From the NCBI GenBank assembly GCA_035544895.1, contig DASZZM010000086.1, positions 14,828-78,827 of the forward strand: a DNA stretch of 64,000 bases, read 5' to 3'. Source of the stretch: JASLEW01 sp035544895 (GTDB lineage: Bacteria; Acidobacteriota; Thermoanaerobaculia; Multivoradales; UBA5704). Below the pieces are notes generated by a model. That model made no database searches, was not told the origin of the DNA, and worked only from the letters and a program-made list of their open reading frames with translations. Position 1 is the stretch's first letter. Every line of letters begins with the position of its first letter. Made by a program: the position numbers and the translations under genes. This document shows, piece after piece, positions 1-10,761 of the stretch.

Positions 1-1
1 C

Positions 2-988
2 AAGACCGAGAACGCCTCCGTCACGATGCCGGTGCTCAACCTGGCGACCTGGGCGCAGTGGGCCCATGCCGCCGACAACCGGACCATTGCCGAGCTCTCG
101 ATGGCCGAGGCCAAGCGGCGGGTGGCGACCGCGGCGGCCGATGCCTACCTGGCGGTGATCGCGCGCCGCCGCGTGATCGACGCCAACCAGACGGCGCTCG
201 ACTCCGCCAGGGCGCACTTCGACCAGGCCCACCAGCGGCAGGTGGCCGGCACCGCCAGCCGGCTCGAGGAGGTGCAGGCGGCGCAGGACGTCTCCAACGA
301 CGAGGCGCTGGTCGCCCAGGCGATGCTCGAGCTGCGCCGCGCCCAGGAGGCGCTCGGCGTGCTGCTGTCGGCGGACGGCCCGTTCGACGCCGCCGACGAG
401 CCGGTCTTCGCGGACCTCGGCCCGGCCGGCGACCCGATGGCCGGCCTCGACGAGCGGCGGCCCGACCTTCGGGTCCTGACGATGCGGCGGAGCGCGGCCG
501 AGCGCGTGCTGCGCGACACCTGGCGCGAATGGGTCCCGACGCTCGGCCTGACCGTCCAGGAGCTGTTGCAGCAACCCAAGACCGGTTTCACGCTGTCGCA
601 CAGCTGGCAGGCGGTGCTGCAGCTGAGAGTGCCGATCTACGACGGCGGCTTGCGGCAGGGCGAGAGGCGCGAGCGCCGGGCTTTGGTCGACGAGGCGCAG
701 GCGAACCTGACCGCCGGCAAGGTGCAGGCGCGCTCGGACGTGCGGCTCGCCAGCGCCGCCATCCGCCTGGCCGACCAGAGGCTGGCGAGCGCGCGCAGCG
801 CTGCCGCCCAGGCCCACGAGGCGCTCGACATCGTCAACCTCAGCTACGGCGCCGGCGCCTCGACCAGCCTCGACGTCCTCGACGCCCAGCGCCGGGCCCG
901 CGACGCCGACACCGCCGCGGCCACCGCCGAGGACGCCTCCCGGCAGGCCCGTCTCGACTTCCTGGCGGGGAGCGGCCGCTTCCCTTGA
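2..988 (+). CDS. TolC-family outer membrane efflux protein, 5'-truncated by the window edge
   Basis: The reading frame is open from the first bases of the window, so the N-terminus lies upstream; an internal ATG at 26 is probably not the real start. The visible 320 or so residues are rich in Ala, Arg and Gln with long amphipathic helices, and repeat the two-fold TolC pattern: a helix pair near residues 30-110, a strand segment near 175-215 containing the VPIYDGG turn, and a second helical pair to the end. TolC-family proteins form trimeric channels across the outer membrane and periplasm for RND, MFS or ABC exporters. No pump partner is visible, so it should lie upstream. A second, unrelated-operon TolC gene is at 40332. 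The family is clear; the substrate is unknown. Confidence 0.85.
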   Translation, partial: KTENASVTMPVLNLATWAQWAHAADNRTIAELSMAEAKRRVATAAADAYLAVIARRRVIDANQTALDSARAHFDQAHQRQVAGTASRLEEVQAAQDVSNDEALVAQAMLELRRAQEALGVLLSADGPFDAADEPVFADLGPAGDPMAGLDERRPDLRVLTMRRSAAERVLRDTWREWVPTLGLTVQELLQQPKTGFTLSHSWQAVLQLRVPIYDGGLRQGERRERRALVDEAQANLTAGKVQARSDVRLASAAIRLADQRLASARSAAAQAHEALDIVNLSYGAGASTSLDVLDAQRRARDADTAAATAEDASRQARLDFLAGSGRFP

Positions 989-1057
989 TCGCCCGTGACT
1001 GTCCGCAGGGCACCACGGCCCGCGAGCGCTCGTGACGCGCACGGAAAGGAGCTCACC

Positions 1058-1504
1058 ATGAAAGCGAAGGCCTGGCTCGTCGCCGTCTGCCTGGCGCCTT
1101 GCGCACTGGCCGTCATTCCCGCCGACGCGCCCGCGGCGGGAACCGGCAAACGGATCGTCGTCATCCCGATCGTCGACAGGATCCGCGCCGACGCCGGCTT
1201 CTGCGGGCCGGCCACTCCCAGCTGCCCGAAAGAGCTCAAACAGTTCAAGCCCGGCGACGTGTACGTCGATTTCCCGATGACCTTGCACGATCCCAAGGGT
1301 ACGGTGATCGGGGGCGCGGTGGTTCCCCGGGACCCGGCCACGGTCTACAAGTACCTGGCCCACCTCGACCCGGTCATCGACGAGCGAGGCACCAACAGGC
1401 TTTTCATCCGCGCCTACATCGCCCCGGGAGCGAGCAACTTCGTGGTGCGGCTGACGGCCTACGGGTTCTACACCACACCGCAAGAGGTCGAAGCCGCGCA
1501 GTAG
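1058..1504 (+). CDS. Small secreted protein of unknown function
   Basis: ATG at 1058 follows a good AAAGGAG ribosome binding site. The 148-residue product begins with a typical Sec signal peptide (MKAKAWLVAVCLAPCALAV, cleavage near AAG around residue 29). The mature part has two cysteines close together (FCGPATPSC) that may form a disulphide, followed by a compact beta-rich region (VYVDFPMTLHDP, FVVRLTAYGFYTT). I recognise no family. It lies 69 bases after the TolC-type gene on the same strand, so it may be co-transcribed and envelope-located. Its TAG stop directly abuts the stop of the leftward gene beginning at 1505, leaving no intergenic base. Confidence 0.7.
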   Translation: MKAKAWLVAVCLAPCALAVIPADAPAAGTGKRIVVIPIVDRIRADAGFCGPATPSCPKELKQFKPGDVYVDFPMTLHDPKGTVIGGAVVPRDPATVYKYLAHLDPVIDERGTNRLFIRAYIAPGASNFVVRLTAYGFYTTPQEVEAAQ

Positions 1505-3523
1505 CTACGGGAAGACGGCCTGGTACAGGACGCCGTTGGCGGCGACGTAGAGCAGGTGCGGCACGGCCGGAGCGAAGAACAAGCGGGTGGCGACGATCGG
1601 ACCCCGGGGATCGCTCGGCGCGCGCCTCTCGAGACCTCGATTGGCCGCCGTCCAGATCCTGCCGCCATTGACGCTGCGCCGCATGCCCCCGATGCCGGCG
1701 GCGTAGAGGACCGACGGCGACGCGGGGTCCACCACCAGGTCGTTGGCGACGAAACCCGCCAGGCCGACGGTCGGGACGCGAACGAAACTGGCGCCGGAGT
1801 CGTTGCTCTTGAACAGGCGCGTGCCCGCCAGGACGTAGAGCGCGCCCGGCTGCCGCGGGTCGATGGCCACCGCGTCGCTGCCCTCGAAGATGGCGCTCCA
1901 GGAGGCGCCGGAGTCGAGGCTGGCGAAGAGTCGCTTGTCTGCCGGCACGTTGTGGGTGTACTCCACCACCCGCGCGTAGACCCGCCGTGAGTCGGCGGGG
2001 TCGACGCGGAGCGCGGTGACTTTGCGGGCGAAGTCCTCGAGGTCTCGGCCATCACTGGAGGAGAGCGTCTCGGCCCAGGTCTCTCCGCCGTCGAGGCTGA
2101 GCGACGCGCCGTAGCCGCCGGCGAGCACCGTGCGTTGCCGCAGGGGCGCCACCACCTGGGCGAAACTGAGCGGAAGCCCCTTCCAGGTCGCGCCGCCGTC
2201 GTCGCTGCGCTGCACGTCGGGCGCGGCGGCATAGAGCGCGACGGCGGCGCGATGAGGGGTGGGCGGCGCGAAGGCGAGGTCGTCGATCCCGCCCTTGCCG
2301 ATACCCGACCAGCTCACACCACCGTCTCCACTCACGGATATTGCGCCGCTCACCACGGCGTAGACCTTGGCGGGGTCGGCCGGATGGAAACGCACCAGCG
2401 CGCCGCCGTTGCCGAAGAACCCGTAGATGGCGGTCCACTGACCGCCGTTGCCGGCGGAGGCATAGACGCCGAAGGGGGTGGCGGCGTAGAGGGGCCGAGC
2501 GCCGGGGCCCGCCTGGAGCGAGAGGACGTCGAGGGAGAGATCCTGCTGGTTGAAGGGCCTCCACGAGTCGCCGCCGTCGAAACTCACATAGGTGCCGTCG
2601 AGGCGGGAGGCGATCACGGTGGCCGGCGACGCGGGGTCGATCGCCAGGGCGGTGACCAGCCAGTTCTCGCCGGGGATGTGGCCGCTCGCCAGCTCCACCC
2701 AGCTGGCACCGCCGTCGCGGCTGCGGAACAGGGCGGGGGTGTCCGTGGCGGCGTAGATGGCCGCCGGCGCCTGCGGGCTGGCGGCGGCGACGGCCAGCGA
2801 CGCGATCCCTTGCGGAAAGCGCTGGTCGGGCGGCGGAGACGTCCAGCTGGCGGGCTGCAAAGACGTCCAGCTGGCGCCGCCGTCGGTGCTCTTCAACAGA
2901 CCCCCCACTCCGCTGCCGGGTTCGCCGAACAACCCCGGCTCCGAGGACACGTACAAGGTGTCGGGAGACGCGGGATCGAGAACCAGGCCGGAGATCTCCG
3001 CCTGGGCGGTGAGCACCCTGACCCAGCTCTCGCCGGCATCGTCGCTGCGGAAGACCGCGCTCCCCGCCGCCAGGTAGAACCGCAGCGGACCGAGCACCAG
3101 TCGAACCCAGTGACGAGGCAGGCCGGCGGTGACGCTGGCCCAGGCGCTCCCGTCGTAGAGCGGCTGCCAGTCTCCTCGCCGGCGCCAGTACAGCGTGCCG
3201 CCGGCCGCGACGGCCAGCAGGCGGCCCCGCGCCGGGTCGGCGGCGAGCGCCACGACGTTGTCGCCGTCGAGGCCCTGATTCTGCGGCTGCACGGTGGCGC
3301 CGCCGTCCCCGCTGCAGAAGACACCGCCAAAGACGGGGGCGAAACAGATGCTGTCGAGTCCGCCCGCCGGATCGAGGGCCATCGCCCGAACCTGCCCCTG
3401 GCCCGGCCCCCACCGCGTCCAGGCGAGCTCTCCGGGCGCCGCGGCCGCCGCCGTGGGACCCAGTCCGATCGCGGCCGCGGCGAGGATCAGGCGAAGCGCG
3501 GGGAGCGGCGCGATGGTCTTCAT
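1505..3523 (-). CDS. Secreted Asp-box (BNR/VPS10-like) beta-propeller protein, copy A
   Basis: The 672-residue product starts with a signal peptide (MKTIAPLPALRLILAAAAIG, cleavage near AAAAAPGEL). About ten Asp-box motifs of the form S-x-D-x-G-x-x-W recur along the chain (for example SDDAGESW, STDGGASW, SRDGGASW, SDDGGATW, SLDSGASW), interspersed with the phrase VxDPASPxxLY. This is the blade pattern of sialidase-like or Vps10-like propellers, as in photosystem II assembly factor-like and BNR-repeat proteins. No sialidase catalytic residues could be assigned, so I do not call an enzyme. A GAGGAAAG site precedes the ATG. The gene lies 15 bases downstream of its near-identical paralogue (3539-5569) and the two are almost certainly one operon. 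Likely an exported binding or scaffold protein. Confidence 0.85.
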   Translation of the reverse strand: MKTIAPLPALRLILAAAAIGLGPTAAAAAPGELAWTRWGPGQGQVRAMALDPAGGLDSICFAPVFGGVFCSGDGGATVQPQNQGLDGDNVVALAADPARGRLLAVAAGGTLYWRRRGDWQPLYDGSAWASVTAGLPRHWVRLVLGPLRFYLAAGSAVFRSDDAGESWVRVLTAQAEISGLVLDPASPDTLYVSSEPGLFGEPGSGVGGLLKSTDGGASWTSLQPASWTSPPPDQRFPQGIASLAVAAASPQAPAAIYAATDTPALFRSRDGGASWVELASGHIPGENWLVTALAIDPASPATVIASRLDGTYVSFDGGDSWRPFNQQDLSLDVLSLQAGPGARPLYAATPFGVYASAGNGGQWTAIYGFFGNGGALVRFHPADPAKVYAVVSGAISVSGDGGVSWSGIGKGGIDDLAFAPPTPHRAAVALYAAAPDVQRSDDGGATWKGLPLSFAQVVAPLRQRTVLAGGYGASLSLDGGETWAETLSSSDGRDLEDFARKVTALRVDPADSRRVYARVVEYTHNVPADKRLFASLDSGASWSAIFEGSDAVAIDPRQPGALYVLAGTRLFKSNDSGASFVRVPTVGLAGFVANDLVVDPASPSVLYAAGIGGMRRSVNGGRIWTAANRGLERRAPSDPRGPIVATRLFFAPAVPHLLYVAANGVLYQAVFP

Positions 3524-3538
3524 GGCTTTCCTCAGTGG

Positions 3539-5569
3539 CTAGGGGAAGACGGCCCGGTACAGGATGTCGTTGGCGGCGACGTAGAGCAGGTGCGGCACGG
3601 CCGGAGCGAAGAACAAGCGGGTGGCGACGAGCCCACCCCAGAGAGTGCGCGGCGGCTGTGTCTCGAGGCCTCGATTGGCCGCCGTCCAGGTCCTGCCGCC
3701 ATTGACGCTGCGCCGCACGCCCCCGACACCTGCGGCGTAGAGGACCGTCGGCGAGGCGGGGTCCACCACCAGGTCGTTGGCGACGAAGCCTGCCAGGCCG
3801 ACGGTCGGGATACGAACGAAGCTGGCGCCGGAGTCGATGCTCTTGAACAGGTGTGTGCCCGCCAGAACGTAGAGCGCGCCCGGCTGCCTCGGGTCGATGG
3901 CCACGACGTCGCTGCCCTCGAAGATGGCGCTCCAGGAGGCGCCGGAGTCGAGGCTGACGAAGACGCGGTGCTTCTCGGCCGGCGCACCGCGAGTGTACTC
4001 CTCCACCCGCGCGTAGACCCTCCGTGAGTCGGCGGGATCGACGCGGAGCTCGCTGACGAGGCGGGCGAAGTCCTTGAGATCTCTGCCATCCCTGGAGGAG
4101 AGCGTCTCGACCCAGGTCTCTCCGCGGTCGAGGCTGCGCGATGCTCCGTAGCCGCCGGCCAGCACCGTGCGTTGCCGCAGGGGCGCCACCGCCAAGGCGA
4201 AATCGATCGGAAGCTTTTTCCAGCTCGCGCCGCCATCGTCGCTGCGCTGCAGCTCGTAGAACGCGGCGGAATAAAGCGCGGCTGCGGCCCGATGAGGAGC
4301 GGGCGGCGCGAAAGCAAGGTCGTAGACCCCCCGACTGGCGGTGGTGCGGGACCAGCTCACACCGCCGTCTCCACTAAGAAGTACTACGCCGCCCACCACG
4401 GCGTAGACTCTCGCGCGGTCGGCCGGGTGAAAACGCACCTGCGTGCCGCCGTTGCTGGAGGTCTCGTAGACGGTGGTCCACCGCCCGCCGGTGCCGTCGG
4501 TGGTGTAGACGCCGTTGGGGGTGGCGGCATAGATGGGCCGAGCGCCGAGACCCACCTGGAACAAGAGGACCTCGGCAGGGGCGTAGTACTGCGGGTTGAA
4601 GAGGCTCCATGTGGTGCCGCCGTCGGTGCTGACATAGAGGCCGTCGAGGCGGGACGCGATCACGGTCGCCGGCGACACGGGATCGATCGCCAGGCCGGTG
4701 ACCAGCCACTTCTCGCCGGGGATGTGTCCGCTCGCCAGCTCCTCCCAGGTGACACCGCCGTCGCGGCTGCGGAACAGGCCCGGTTTGCCCGTCGCGGCGT
4801 AGATGGCCGCCGGCGCTTGCGGGCTGGCGGCGGCGACGGCGAGCGACGCGACTCCATCCAACGAGTTTCGGGAAGGCGGAGACGTCCAGCTGGCGGGCGC
4901 CAAAGACGTCCAGGTGGCGCCGCCATCGGTGCTCTTCAACAGACCGCCGATTCCGCTGCCGCGGTAGCCGAGCCACCCGGGCTCCGATGACACGTACAAG
5001 GTGTCGGGAGACGCGGGATCGAGAACCAGGCCGGAAATCTCCGCCTGGGTGGTGAGCACCCTGGCCCAGCTCTCGCCCGCATCGTCGCTGCGGAAGACCG
5101 CGCTCCCAGCCGCCAGGTAGAGGCGCTCCGGACCGGGCACCAGTCGAGGCCAGTGGCGAAGCAGCTGGCCGGTGGTGCTTGCCCAGGCGCTCCCGTCGTT
5201 GAGCGGCTGCCAGTCTCCTCGCTCGCGCCAGTAGAGCTTGCCGCCGGCCGCGACGGCCAGCAGGCGGCCCCTTGCCGGGTCGGCGGCAAGCGCCACGACG
5301 TTGTCGCCGTTGAGGCCCTGGTTCTCCGGCTGAATGCTGGCGCCGCCGTCCCGGCTGCAGAAGACGCCGCCGAACAAGGGGGCGAAGCAGATGCTCTCGA
5401 ATCCGGAGGCCGGATCGAAGGCCATCGCCCGAACCGCCCCCTGTCCTGGCCCCCACCGCGTCCAGGCGAGCTCTCCGGGCGCCGCGGCCGCCGCCGTGGG
5501 GCCCAATAATCCGATCGCCGCCGCGGCGAGGACCAGGCGAAGCGCGGGGAACGACGTGATGGTCTTCAT
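3539..5569 (-). CDS. Secreted Asp-box (BNR/VPS10-like) beta-propeller protein, copy B
   Basis: I place the start at the ATG at 5569 (676 residues), because it is preceded by GAGGGAG and aligns with the start of copy A; an upstream in-frame start at 5593 is less likely. Signal peptide MKTITSFPALRLVLAAAAIG, then about ten Asp-box motifs (SDDAGESW, STDGGATW, SRDGGVTW, STDGGTTW and others). It matches copy A nearly residue for residue over most of its length, at DNA level too. The differences cluster in blade loops, for instance around residues 325-380, where copy B has an unrelated stretch (YYAPAEVLLFQVG). This is a tandem duplication with local divergence. Extracellular or periplasmic; ligand unknown. 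Confidence 0.85.
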   Translation of the reverse strand: MKTITSFPALRLVLAAAAIGLLGPTAAAAAPGELAWTRWGPGQGAVRAMAFDPASGFESICFAPLFGGVFCSRDGGASIQPENQGLNGDNVVALAADPARGRLLAVAAGGKLYWRERGDWQPLNDGSAWASTTGQLLRHWPRLVPGPERLYLAAGSAVFRSDDAGESWARVLTTQAEISGLVLDPASPDTLYVSSEPGWLGYRGSGIGGLLKSTDGGATWTSLAPASWTSPPSRNSLDGVASLAVAAASPQAPAAIYAATGKPGLFRSRDGGVTWEELASGHIPGEKWLVTGLAIDPVSPATVIASRLDGLYVSTDGGTTWSLFNPQYYAPAEVLLFQVGLGARPIYAATPNGVYTTDGTGGRWTTVYETSSNGGTQVRFHPADRARVYAVVGGVVLLSGDGGVSWSRTTASRGVYDLAFAPPAPHRAAAALYSAAFYELQRSDDGGASWKKLPIDFALAVAPLRQRTVLAGGYGASRSLDRGETWVETLSSRDGRDLKDFARLVSELRVDPADSRRVYARVEEYTRGAPAEKHRVFVSLDSGASWSAIFEGSDVVAIDPRQPGALYVLAGTHLFKSIDSGASFVRIPTVGLAGFVANDLVVDPASPTVLYAAGVGGVRRSVNGGRTWTAANRGLETQPPRTLWGGLVATRLFFAPAVPHLLYVAANDILYRAVFP

Positions 5570-5611
5570 GGCTCCCTCATGCCCGGGGCGCATGCCGTGC
5601 CAGCTCCCGGG

Positions 5612-5632
5612 TTCATGTCATAGTAGCATGAA
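5612..5632 (-). promoter_or_regulatory. Inverted repeat over a possible -10 element upstream of the propeller genes
   Basis: TTCATG at 5612-5617 and CATGAA at 5627-5632 form a perfect 6-bp inverted repeat with a 9-bp spacer. On the minus strand the spacer contains TACTAT (5625-5620), a plausible -10 hexamer for the 5569 start. I find no convincing -35 hexamer. An operator-like role is inference. Confidence 0.3.
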
Positions 5633-5662
5633 TTCCGGGTCGAGCCCGCTCGCCGTCCGTGC

Positions 5663-6172
5663 TCAGCGGTCGCCGCCGGCCGCGAAGGCGCGGCGGAAGG
5701 CGTCCCAGTCGAAGGCCTGGCCGGGGTCCTGCTTGCGGTCGTCGAGGGCCGAGTGCGGCGTGACGTGGCTGAAGGCGAGGCCGTACCTGTCGGCCTGCGA
5801 GCGGAACCACCAGCCGGCGGCCTGGTACTGCGCCGCGGTGTAGGGCGAGTCGGCGGTGTCGTCGATCCTGGCGAAGAGGCTGTGGTCGTCGTGCGCTCCT
5901 TCGACCACGAGCTCCAGTCCGATGCTGCGCGGGTTGTAGGCCCGGGCATGGTGCGCCACGCGATCCGTGTCCACGGACGAGACGATGCGGCCGTCCGGAA
6001 GGCAGAAAGCATGCACCGAGAGTCCCAGCTCCCGCAGGTGGTCGGTGCAGTGGCGGTAAACGCCGTCGAGGACGACCCACTCGCCCATGGCGTGAACGAC
6101 GAGGAGGTCGACCTTCTCCCGCCGAGGCTCGGAGTGCGGATTCGGAATCGAGATGATCCTGGGCGCGGGCAT
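5663..6172 (-). CDS. N-acetylmuramoyl-L-alanine amidase, AmpD-like (Amidase_2)
   Basis: I start at the ATG at 6172 (MPAPRIISIPNPHS), 23 bases after the stop of the ABC-F gene; the frame stays open further upstream only because of GC-rich bias. The 169-residue product has the Amidase_2 layout: VDLLVVHAMGEW (first zinc-ligand His), VHAFCLPDGRIV, the helix RAYNPRSIGLELV (conserved Glu), and TPHSALDDRKQDPGQAFDW with the second His and the Lys-x-Asp-Pro-Gly motif typical of AmpD. The enzyme cleaves the MurNAc-L-Ala bond, probably in muropeptide recycling. No signal peptide is seen, which favours a cytosolic AmpD role over a secreted autolysin. It is the second gene of a two-gene leftward unit with the ABC-F ATPase. 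Confidence 0.85.
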   Translation of the reverse strand: MPAPRIISIPNPHSEPRREKVDLLVVHAMGEWVVLDGVYRHCTDHLRELGLSVHAFCLPDGRIVSSVDTDRVAHHARAYNPRSIGLELVVEGAHDDHSLFARIDDTADSPYTAAQYQAAGWWFRSQADRYGLAFSHVTPHSALDDRKQDPGQAFDWDAFRRAFAAGGDR

Positions 6173-6195
6173 CTGACCCGGTTTCGACCCGAGTT

Positions 6196-8121
<1,926 letters not shown>

Positions 8122-8200
8122 GGGACCGAGGATCTTAACATTCGGGAAGGGCGGGACCTTCCCCGGGCGCCCCTGCTAGGATGAAGCTGGAGAGGACGGC

Positions 8201-10636
8201 ATGCGCAAACTGACGACGGGCGAACCGACCTCGAGACCATCTTGGTGGCGACGCCTGCGGCTGCGCTGGGTAGGGCTTGCCGCGGCGCTCGCCCTGCTGG
8301 CGGCCGGCTCGGCGGTGCTGTGGCCTTTCTGGAAGCTGTCGAGCCGCTTCGACGAGCTCACCTTCCGCCAGCCGTCGCGGCTCTACGCACAGGCCGTCGA
8401 GCTGGCGGCGGGAAGGCTCTACCCGGTCGAGCGAGTCATTCAGGACCTGCGCGGCGAGGGTTACCGCGAAGAAGGGGGAGAGGGCGCCCTGCCAGCCGGG
8501 CGCTACCACCGGACCGGAGACGGCCTGATGGTCCACCTCCGGAGCTTCGCCATGCCGGCAGGCGGCAAGGGAGGCGGCCTGCTCCAGATCGCGTATCGCG
8601 GCGGCCGGATCGCCAGGCTGTGGGTCGATGGCCACGAGCGGCAGGCGGCGCAGCTCGAGCCGCCGCTGCTCGCTTCCTACTACGGCCCCGATACCCTGGA
8701 GCGCCGGCCGGTAGGGCTCGACGACGTGGCCGGGGACCTGGTCGCGGCGGTGATCGCCGCCGAGGACGAGAGCTTCTTCAGCCACACCGGCTTTTCGGCG
8801 AGCGGCATCGTTCGCGCGCTGTGGGTCAACATGCGCGGCGGGCAGATCCGCCAGGGCGGCAGCACTCTGACCCAGCAGCTGGTCAAGAACCTCTATCTCA
8901 CCCAGCAACGCACCCTGGTCCGCAAGGGCCGGGAGCTCGTGCTGGCGCTGATGCTGGAGATGCGCTACCCGAAGCGCGAGATCCTGACCGCCTACCTCAA
9001 CGAGATCTACCTGGGGAGGAGCGGAGGCGTCAACCTGGTGGGCATGGGCGCCGCCGCGCGTGCCTACTTCGGCAAAGACGCGAGCCAGCTGACACTCGCC
9101 GAAGCCGCCACTCTAGCCGGGATGATCCGCGCGCCGGCGGCGTACTCGCCGGCCGGTCATGCCGACCGTGCCCGCGAGCGCCGCAACTGGGTTCTGCACC
9201 GTCTCGCGGATCTCGGGCGGGTCGATAAGCGGCGCGTCGAGGAAGCCCTCGCCTCGCCGCTGGTGGTCGCGCCGGAGGCGGTGGTGCGGCGCCGCGCACC
9301 CTATTTCGCCGACGCCGCGGAAGCCGAGGCCGCCAAGCGCTTCAAGATCGAAGATCTGGCCGACGGCGGCTACACCCTGTTCTCGACGCTCCGCTGGCAC
9401 GACCAGCAAGCCGCCCAGGCCGCCGTCGAGGCGGGCCTGGCTGCAGCCGAGAAAGGCTACGAGAAAGGCAAGGACGCCCCCGAACCGCTCCAGGCGGCTC
9501 TGGTCTCGATCGATCCGCGCGATGGCGGCATCCTCGCCTACTTGGGAGGGCGGCGCTACGACCAGAGCCAGTTCGACCGCGTGAGCCAGGCCTTTCGCCA
9601 GCCGGGCAGCGCCTTCAAGCCGGTCGTCTATGCCGCGGCCTTCGAGGAGCGGACCGCGTCGCCGGCCTCGTTTCTCGAAGACGAGCCGTTGACCGTGCGT
9701 CTGGGCAGCCGGAGCTGGAGTCCAAAGAACGACGACGGCAGCTTCCACGGCCTGGTGACGGTGCGTACGGCCCTGGAGCACAGCTACAACCCGGCCACCA
9801 CGCGGCTCGCCCTGCAAACCGGCCTGCCGCGCATCGTCAAGCTGGCGCATGCAATGGGCATCACCTCGGAGATGCAACCCTACCCGGCCGTGGCGCTGGG
9901 GGCCGCCACCATCGCCCCTGTCGAGCTGGCCACGGCCTATGCCACGCTGGCGACCGGCGGCGTGCGGCCTCCGGTGCACCGCCTGGTCAGCGTCCTCGAC
10001 GCCCGCGGCAAGCCCATCGCCGGCGCCGCTCTCCCCGCTCCCGAGAGGGTGGTCTCACCGCAGACAGCCTTCCTGGTCACCTCGCTGCTGCAAGGGGTGT
10101 TGCTGCGCGGCACCGGGAGGGGAGTCGACGTCGCGCTGCGCGGCGAGCTGGCGGGCAAGACCGGCACGACCAACGACCGCCGCGACAGCTGGTTTGCCGG
10201 CTATGCTCCCGAGCGGACCACTGTGGTCTGGGTGGGTTACGACGACAACTCCTCGACCCGCCTCTCCGGCGCGCGCGCCGCGCTGCCGATCTGGAGCCGG
10301 TTTACCCTCGCGGTCGCTCCGCCGGGAGGCTTTTCCACCTTTCCGCAACCGCCCGGGATCGCGACCGCGGTCATCGATCCCGCCACCGGCATGCTCGCCA
10401 CCGAGTACTGCCCCGAGGTCTTCACCGAGGTCTTTCGCGCAGGCGAGGTCCCCTCGGAGCTGTGCAACTTGCATCAGGGCTGGGGCTCACACTTCGAGGA
10501 GCTGCCCAGGCTGGCCGCGGGCAGCGCGGGCAGGGAGTTGAGTCCCATGGCGAGGGCCGAGGAGCAGCACCAGCGAGAGCGTGCCAAGACGCACCCCTTC
10601 CGCCGCTGGCTGCGCCGGATCTTCGGCGGGGGGTGA
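8201..10636 (+). CDS. mrcB: Bifunctional peptidoglycan glycosyltransferase/transpeptidase, PBP1B type
   Basis: 811 residues; GGAGAGG precedes the ATG. One N-terminal membrane anchor (residues about 23-44) is followed by a UB2H-like region (about 55-150, PSRLYAQAVELAAGRLYPVERV), as in PBP1B. The GT51 domain has EDESFFSHTGFS (catalytic Glu), GGSTLTQQLVKNLYL and KREILTAYLNEIYLG. The transpeptidase domain has the SxxK motif in RQPGSAFKPV (near residue 470), SYN near 528 and KTGTT near 652. It polymerises lipid II and cross-links glycan strands at the cytoplasmic membrane. The short basic C-terminal tail has no recognisable added domain. The PBP1B assignment rests on the UB2H-like region, so the symbol is by architecture. 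Confidence 0.9.
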   Translation: MRKLTTGEPTSRPSWWRRLRLRWVGLAAALALLAAGSAVLWPFWKLSSRFDELTFRQPSRLYAQAVELAAGRLYPVERVIQDLRGEGYREEGGEGALPAGRYHRTGDGLMVHLRSFAMPAGGKGGGLLQIAYRGGRIARLWVDGHERQAAQLEPPLLASYYGPDTLERRPVGLDDVAGDLVAAVIAAEDESFFSHTGFSASGIVRALWVNMRGGQIRQGGSTLTQQLVKNLYLTQQRTLVRKGRELVLALMLEMRYPKREILTAYLNEIYLGRSGGVNLVGMGAAARAYFGKDASQLTLAEAATLAGMIRAPAAYSPAGHADRARERRNWVLHRLADLGRVDKRRVEEALASPLVVAPEAVVRRRAPYFADAAEAEAAKRFKIEDLADGGYTLFSTLRWHDQQAAQAAVEAGLAAAEKGYEKGKDAPEPLQAALVSIDPRDGGILAYLGGRRYDQSQFDRVSQAFRQPGSAFKPVVYAAAFEERTASPASFLEDEPLTVRLGSRSWSPKNDDGSFHGLVTVRTALEHSYNPATTRLALQTGLPRIVKLAHAMGITSEMQPYPAVALGAATIAPVELATAYATLATGGVRPPVHRLVSVLDARGKPIAGAALPAPERVVSPQTAFLVTSLLQGVLLRGTGRGVDVALRGELAGKTGTTNDRRDSWFAGYAPERTTVVWVGYDDNSSTRLSGARAALPIWSRFTLAVAPPGGFSTFPQPPGIATAVIDPATGMLATEYCPEVFTEVFRAGEVPSELCNLHQGWGSHFEELPRLAAGSAGRELSPMARAEEQHQRERAKTHPFRRWLRRIFGGG

Positions 10637-10761
10637 CCCAGCGGGTGGGGGCGCCGGCCCCCCGGCGAGCGCTCGTGCGCTATGATGAACGGCTTCAACT
10701 TGCCGCGCGGCGGCCACGGAGTCAACCGTGCACGCCGCGGCAAGAGCCGAGCGCCGAGCGC

